Source: Clostridia bacterium | Lineage (GTDB): Bacteria; Bacillota; Clostridia; Oscillospirales; CAG-272 | Length of the DNA: 52,006 nucleotides | Direction of reading: 5' to 3' | NCBI GenBank assembly: GCA_017467105.1 | Contig: JAFTSU010000020.1 | Location: 1 to 52,006 of the forward strand | In this document: in pieces, positions 49,682 to 52,006 of the stretch | How the letters are laid out: every line of letters begins with the position of its first letter | Numbering within the stretch: the first letter of the stretch is position 1 | Made by a program: the position numbers and the translations under genes | Notes under the pieces: generated by a model | What the model saw: the letters and a program-made list of their open reading frames with translations, nothing else | Database searches by the model: none | What the model was told of the DNA's origin: nothing

Positions 49682-49831
49682 TTATTTCTTTATTACTTTC
49701 TTACACCAAGTGCGTTTATTGCATTTTGGGCACTTTAAATAACGGGTAAATCCCATGTGCATTGCATTCATTGCTTCTTTATAAGTAGGCACTATTTCGT
49801 GCCCACAGTTTTTACACTTGTAAGCACCCAC
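49682..49831 (-). CDS. Small zinc-ribbon protein
   Basis: The ORF is open back to 49879, but a strong promoter (-10 at 49875-49870) places the transcript start after that ATG, so the GTG at 49831 is preferred (49 residues). YKCKNCGHE and LKCPKCNKRTWCKK give Cys6, Cys9, Cys34, Cys37, a C-x2-C ... C-x2-C zinc ribbon, with an extra Cys43. The basic tail could contact nucleic acid. Tiny zinc ribbons like this are common and of unknown role in Clostridia. The ribosome binding site is weak. Confidence 0.65.
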   Translation of the reverse strand: MGAYKCKNCGHEIVPTYKEAMNAMHMGFTRYLKCPKCNKRTWCKKVIKK

Positions 49832-49869
49832 ACTGACTTCAAGCTTTAACGCATAGAAAGTTATTATAA

Positions 49870-49898
49870 AGTATAGCACAAACCTTTAGTATTTGCAA
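49870..49898 (-). promoter_or_regulatory. Promoter of the zinc-ribbon gene
   Basis: Minus strand: TTGCAA (49898-49893), 17 bp, TATACT (49875-49870), extended -10 TG. Confidence 0.75.
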
Positions 49899-49960
49899 TA
49901 GAATTGGATCAATTTTCGATATTTTTTTACATCCCCGGAGCATTACCGTGTCACGCCTCG

Positions 49961-50012
49961 CCAAAAATAAAAAAACAAGGTGCTGTCTCAAATCGGAGTT
50001 TGAGACAGCACC
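49961..50012 (-). terminator. Terminator of the Gfo/Idh/MocA gene
   Basis: A perfect 14-bp stem GGTGCTGTCTCAAA / TTTGAGACAGCACC (49979-50012) with a 6-nt loop, followed on the minus strand by a T-rich run. Confidence 0.92.
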
Positions 50013-50065
50013 GCTCAAGTGGTCATGAGCTCTTCCGGGATGCATCACCACAAGAAATCTTAGAT

Positions 50066-51085
50066 TTATACGTATTCGGGTTTTTCTGCCTTTCCGCTTG
50101 CCGAGGCTCTGACACACGCATCGCACACCGCAACCGTGTTCGCGCCCTCCTCTGCGGGAACGGGAGAGGAAAGTCCGTTTACAATAGCGTTATAGAAGAG
50201 CTTGACCTCCTCTTCTGCATTGTGATCCTTCAGCTCAACGGGGTAGAGATCCGGCTCCCAGTATGGGCGTCCCTCTGCATTTACCTTGGGCTGGAAGAGC
50301 TGTATCTCGGGTGATCTGTTATCACAGATGATAGTGCCCTTTGTTCCGTAAATGACCGTGCGCATGGTGTAGTTTCTCTTGCATCCGATAGAGCAGAATA
50401 CCTTACCGAGTGCACCGGATGGGAACTTCATGATAGCGATCGTGCAGTCGTCAACAGGCCAGTTATCCAGCACCATGTGGTTGGAATATGCAGAAACCTC
50501 TGTGGGATCACCAGCGATCCATCGTATAAGATCCACCGCGTGGCATCCGCCGCCTGTAATACCGTGTCTGAGCTTGACGGGATCAAGTCGCCATGGTGAG
50601 TTGATGTGTGAGTAATCGTGAGCGTACTCGGACTCAATAAAGAATATATCGCCGATCTCGCCCGCGTCAACAAGCTCCTTTGCTTTGACAAAGCCGGGTG
50701 TCATTCGGCAAACCTGTCCGACCATGAATATACCCTTTGATTTGTGCGAGGCTTCAACGATCGCACGGCAGTCCTCCATCGTCAGGGCAAGGGGCTTCTC
50801 ACACAAAACGTGATATCCTGCCTCAAGCGCCGCAACAGCCTGCTCGCGGTGAATCTGATCCGGCGTGCAGATGATCACAGCCTCGAATCCGCCTGCCTTC
50901 AGCATCTCGTAGTAGTCAAGATAGTAGGGAACACCGCGCTCCTCGGATCTTTTCTTCGCCTTCGCCTCGTCGATGTCGCAAACGCATACGAGCTCAGCAC
51001 CGTCTATTGCCGCAATTCCATCGCTGTGCCTGTTCGCCATGTTACAGCATCCGACAACGGCAAAGCGAATCTTACTGTTTTCCAT
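50066..51085 (-). CDS. Gfo/Idh/MocA family NAD(P)-dependent oxidoreductase
   Basis: Start at 51085 (AAGGAGAAAGAA before ATG); the longer ORF back to 51169 overlaps the promoter. The 339-residue protein has a Rossmann start (IRFAVVGCCNMANRH, with GCC replacing the usual GxG pattern partly), the DIDEAKAKK nucleotide region, ICTPDQIHREQA and the family hallmark CEKPLAL (Glu96-Lys97-Pro98). GGGCHAVDLIRW carries the catalytic His of the C-terminal alpha/beta domain. Family members oxidise or reduce sugars, inositols or sugar derivatives; the substrate is unknown. It sits alone between a promoter and a strong terminator. Confidence 0.9.
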   Translation of the reverse strand: MENSKIRFAVVGCCNMANRHSDGIAAIDGAELVCVCDIDEAKAKKRSEERGVPYYLDYYEMLKAGGFEAVIICTPDQIHREQAVAALEAGYHVLCEKPLALTMEDCRAIVEASHKSKGIFMVGQVCRMTPGFVKAKELVDAGEIGDIFFIESEYAHDYSHINSPWRLDPVKLRHGITGGGCHAVDLIRWIAGDPTEVSAYSNHMVLDNWPVDDCTIAIMKFPSGALGKVFCSIGCKRNYTMRTVIYGTKGTIICDNRSPEIQLFQPKVNAEGRPYWEPDLYPVELKDHNAEEEVKLFYNAIVNGLSSPVPAEEGANTVAVCDACVRASASGKAEKPEYV

Positions 51086-51140
51086 TTCTTTCTCCTTAAT
51101 ATAACCCGCGACAGGCTGCCGCAGGGCGTGATTTAAAAAC

Positions 51141-51169
51141 ATTATATCACCGCAAAACGGTAAAGTCAA
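51141..51169 (-). promoter_or_regulatory. Promoter of the Gfo/Idh/MocA gene
   Basis: Minus strand: TTGACT (51169-51164), 17 bp, TATAAT (51146-51141), extended -10 TG. Confidence 0.85.
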
Positions 51170-51220
51170 GGTGCATTTATAATTTTACACCGAATGTTTT
51201 CACGCGCCTCGCCGCCTTGA

Positions 51221-51580
51221 TCAGCCGTTTTTTCTGACGTAGTGAATAACGCAATCTCCCACGTCGGTGAATTCCTCTATCTCATATTCAAGCCTGCCGC
51301 TCTTGTATATTTCAGTGTACAGCAGGGGCAGATCCTCTGTCCTGCCCATCGCAATCTCCCAGCCACCGTCCGGCAGATAAATTCTGACGTTGCATCCGTC
51401 TATCTCGCCGTTCTTCAGACCTATCGCGTATTCGATCGTGTCACCGTGCCAGCCGTAGCCAAGCCCGCGGAGATTTTCAAGCCCGTAGATCTCTGCCATC
51501 TCGTCCCAAAAGACACCGATGGTCTCATACTGTTCTTCGTTTTTCAGCGAAAACGTCCTTTTAATTCCCGTAAATACCAT
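51221..51580 (-). CDS. GyrI-like small-molecule-binding domain protein
   Basis: The 119-residue protein (ATG at 51580; a TTG at 51592 would also work) matches the stand-alone GyrI/AraC-effector-binding fold: FTGIKRTFSLKNEEQYETIGVFWDEMAEIYG, LGYGWHGDTIEYAIGL, WEIAMGRTEDLPLLYTEIYKSG and the closing DVGDCVIHYVRKNG. Such domains bind cationic or hydrophobic small molecules, and some hydrolyse cyclopropanone-type toxins. Conserved Trp and Glu positions are present. No neighbour clarifies its role. Confidence 0.68.
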   Translation of the reverse strand: MVFTGIKRTFSLKNEEQYETIGVFWDEMAEIYGLENLRGLGYGWHGDTIEYAIGLKNGEIDGCNVRIYLPDGGWEIAMGRTEDLPLLYTEIYKSGRLEYEIEEFTDVGDCVIHYVRKNG

Positions 51581-51670
51581 TTTACCGCCCAATTCTCCGA
51601 GATAAACGCTCGGTATAATTTAAAAAGCTTGAAGGTTAAAAAAATTAACCACAGCCCGACACAAATGGAT

Positions 51671-51697
51671 GAAGAGTTCAAATCTCTTCACCTGCCT
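51671..51697 (+). other. tRNA 3'-end-like T-arm sequence, isolated
   Basis: GAAGAG-TTCAAAT-CTCTTC forms a T-arm with a 7-base T-loop of the TTCRANY type and is followed by ACCTGCC, but no tRNA body precedes it. It may be an integration scar or decayed tRNA. Confidence 0.3.
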
Positions 51698-51745
51698 TTG
51701 ATAAAAGAAAACCGCAACCCCTTTGTATCAAAATTGCGTTTTTTG

Positions 51746-51830
51746 TTGCGAAAGAACGACTAAAAGGTGCGTAAAGTGTGGTAAGAGCGACTAAAAGTAC
51801 ACCTTAAACCGCTCGATAAATTGTGATTTG
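51746..51830 (-). repeat. 85-bp dispersed repeat, copy 2
   Basis: It matches copy 1 (49576-49660) at 76 of 85 positions without gaps. On the minus strand it directly follows the stop of the GNAT gene and leads into a CGCAA/TTGCG hairpin (51711-51740), the same arrangement as copy 1. Confidence 0.85.
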
Positions 51831-52006
51831 TCACTCTTTTTTATAAACAAAATTCAGTAGTTCAGCTTCTTTTGATACGAATGCAAATCCAGCCTTCTCG
51901 AACAATCTTAAAGATCCAATATTTTCTTCATCAATGGAAATTTCAATGCTTTTATAACCGAGTTCAAAAATATCATCTTGAATATCTTTGACAATACTTG
52001 TACCTA
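51831..52006 (-). CDS. GNAT family N-acetyltransferase, 3' end only
   Basis: The last 57 residues are visible, reading GTSIVKDIQDDIFELGYKSI, EISIDEENIGSLRLFEKAGF, then AFVSKEAELLNFVYKKE. The 'v...N.gsi.lfek.GF' segment is motif B of the GNAT fold, which closes the acetyl-CoA site. The gene continues beyond the window's right edge, so the substrate side is not visible. The acceptor is unknown. Confidence 0.75.
   Translation of the reverse strand, partial: GTSIVKDIQDDIFELGYKSIEISIDEENIGSLRLFEKAGFAFVSKEAELLNFVYKKE

Overview
The window looks like chromosome from an anaerobic, spore-forming Firmicute of the Clostridia type. It carries an intact spoIVA, a T-box leader on serS, a glycyl radical enzyme with its activase, strong AGGAGG-type ribosome binding sites, and promoters that repeatedly take the form TTGaca-17/18-TATAAT, most of them with an extended -10 TGn. 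GC content is middling and falls in the 42.7-49.5 kb stretch. The genus cannot be fixed from sequence alone. The lifestyle signal is a plant or host glycan degrader: about a dozen glycosidase, lyase or esterase-like proteins, several of them of poorly described families.

Layout. 0-3.2 kb: 5' part of a Crp/Fnr regulator, a degraded minus-strand ORF, a beta-propeller glycosidase-like protein and an EamA transporter. 3.3-7.1 kb: AraC regulator divergent from an unusually short glycyl radical enzyme and its two-cluster activase. 7.2-12.8 kb: two alpha/beta hydrolases, a TIM-barrel/DUF4832-type protein preceded by 29-bp degenerate tandem repeats, a beta-lactamase-fold hydrolase and a HAD phosphatase. 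12.8-15 kb: two divergent lipoprotein genes, one a 5'-nucleotidase. 15-18.7 kb, minus strand: T-box leader, GH63/37-like glycosidase, serS, guanylate-kinase-like gene. 18.8-31.5 kb: cupin, heparinase II/III-type lyase, and four tandem GH106-like paralogues of about 800 residues. 31.6-33.1 kb: spoIVA. 33.2-35.9 kb: AraC regulator overlapping a GH127-like beta-L-arabinofuranosidase.

36.1-46.3 kb is almost entirely minus strand. It holds a large multi-repeat lipoprotein followed by three small cytoplasmic-type proteins, a DUF4838 protein, a Nudix hydrolase, two lipoproteins, a membrane protein, a DUF4304-like protein and a 30-residue leader ORF with an attenuator-like hairpin. 46.5-48.3 kb is a GH9-like enzyme. 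48.4-52 kb is an accessory, repeat-rich tail: a small pyrophosphatase-like gene, a four-helix-bundle (23S IVP/Avd-like) gene broken by two stops, an eight-hairpin array, two copies of an 85-bp repeat, a zinc ribbon protein, a Gfo/Idh/MocA oxidoreductase, a GyrI-like protein and the 3' end of a GNAT gene.

How it works together (inference). The 18.8-35.9 kb block reads as a loosely clustered glycan utilisation locus: lyase plus KdgF-like cupin for uronate-containing glycan, GH106-like enzymes for rhamnose-type linkages and GH127 for arabinose. The GH106 array promoter and the AraC-GH127 promoter share a 21-bp motif (19 of 21 identical), which suggests a common regulator. Most of these glycosidases lack signal peptides, so they would act in the cytoplasm on imported oligosaccharides. 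No sugar ABC transporter is present in the window. The least explained items are the T-box whose first gene is a glycosidase, the short glycyl radical enzyme, the mosaic GH106 array, and the hairpin array beside the broken four-helix gene.
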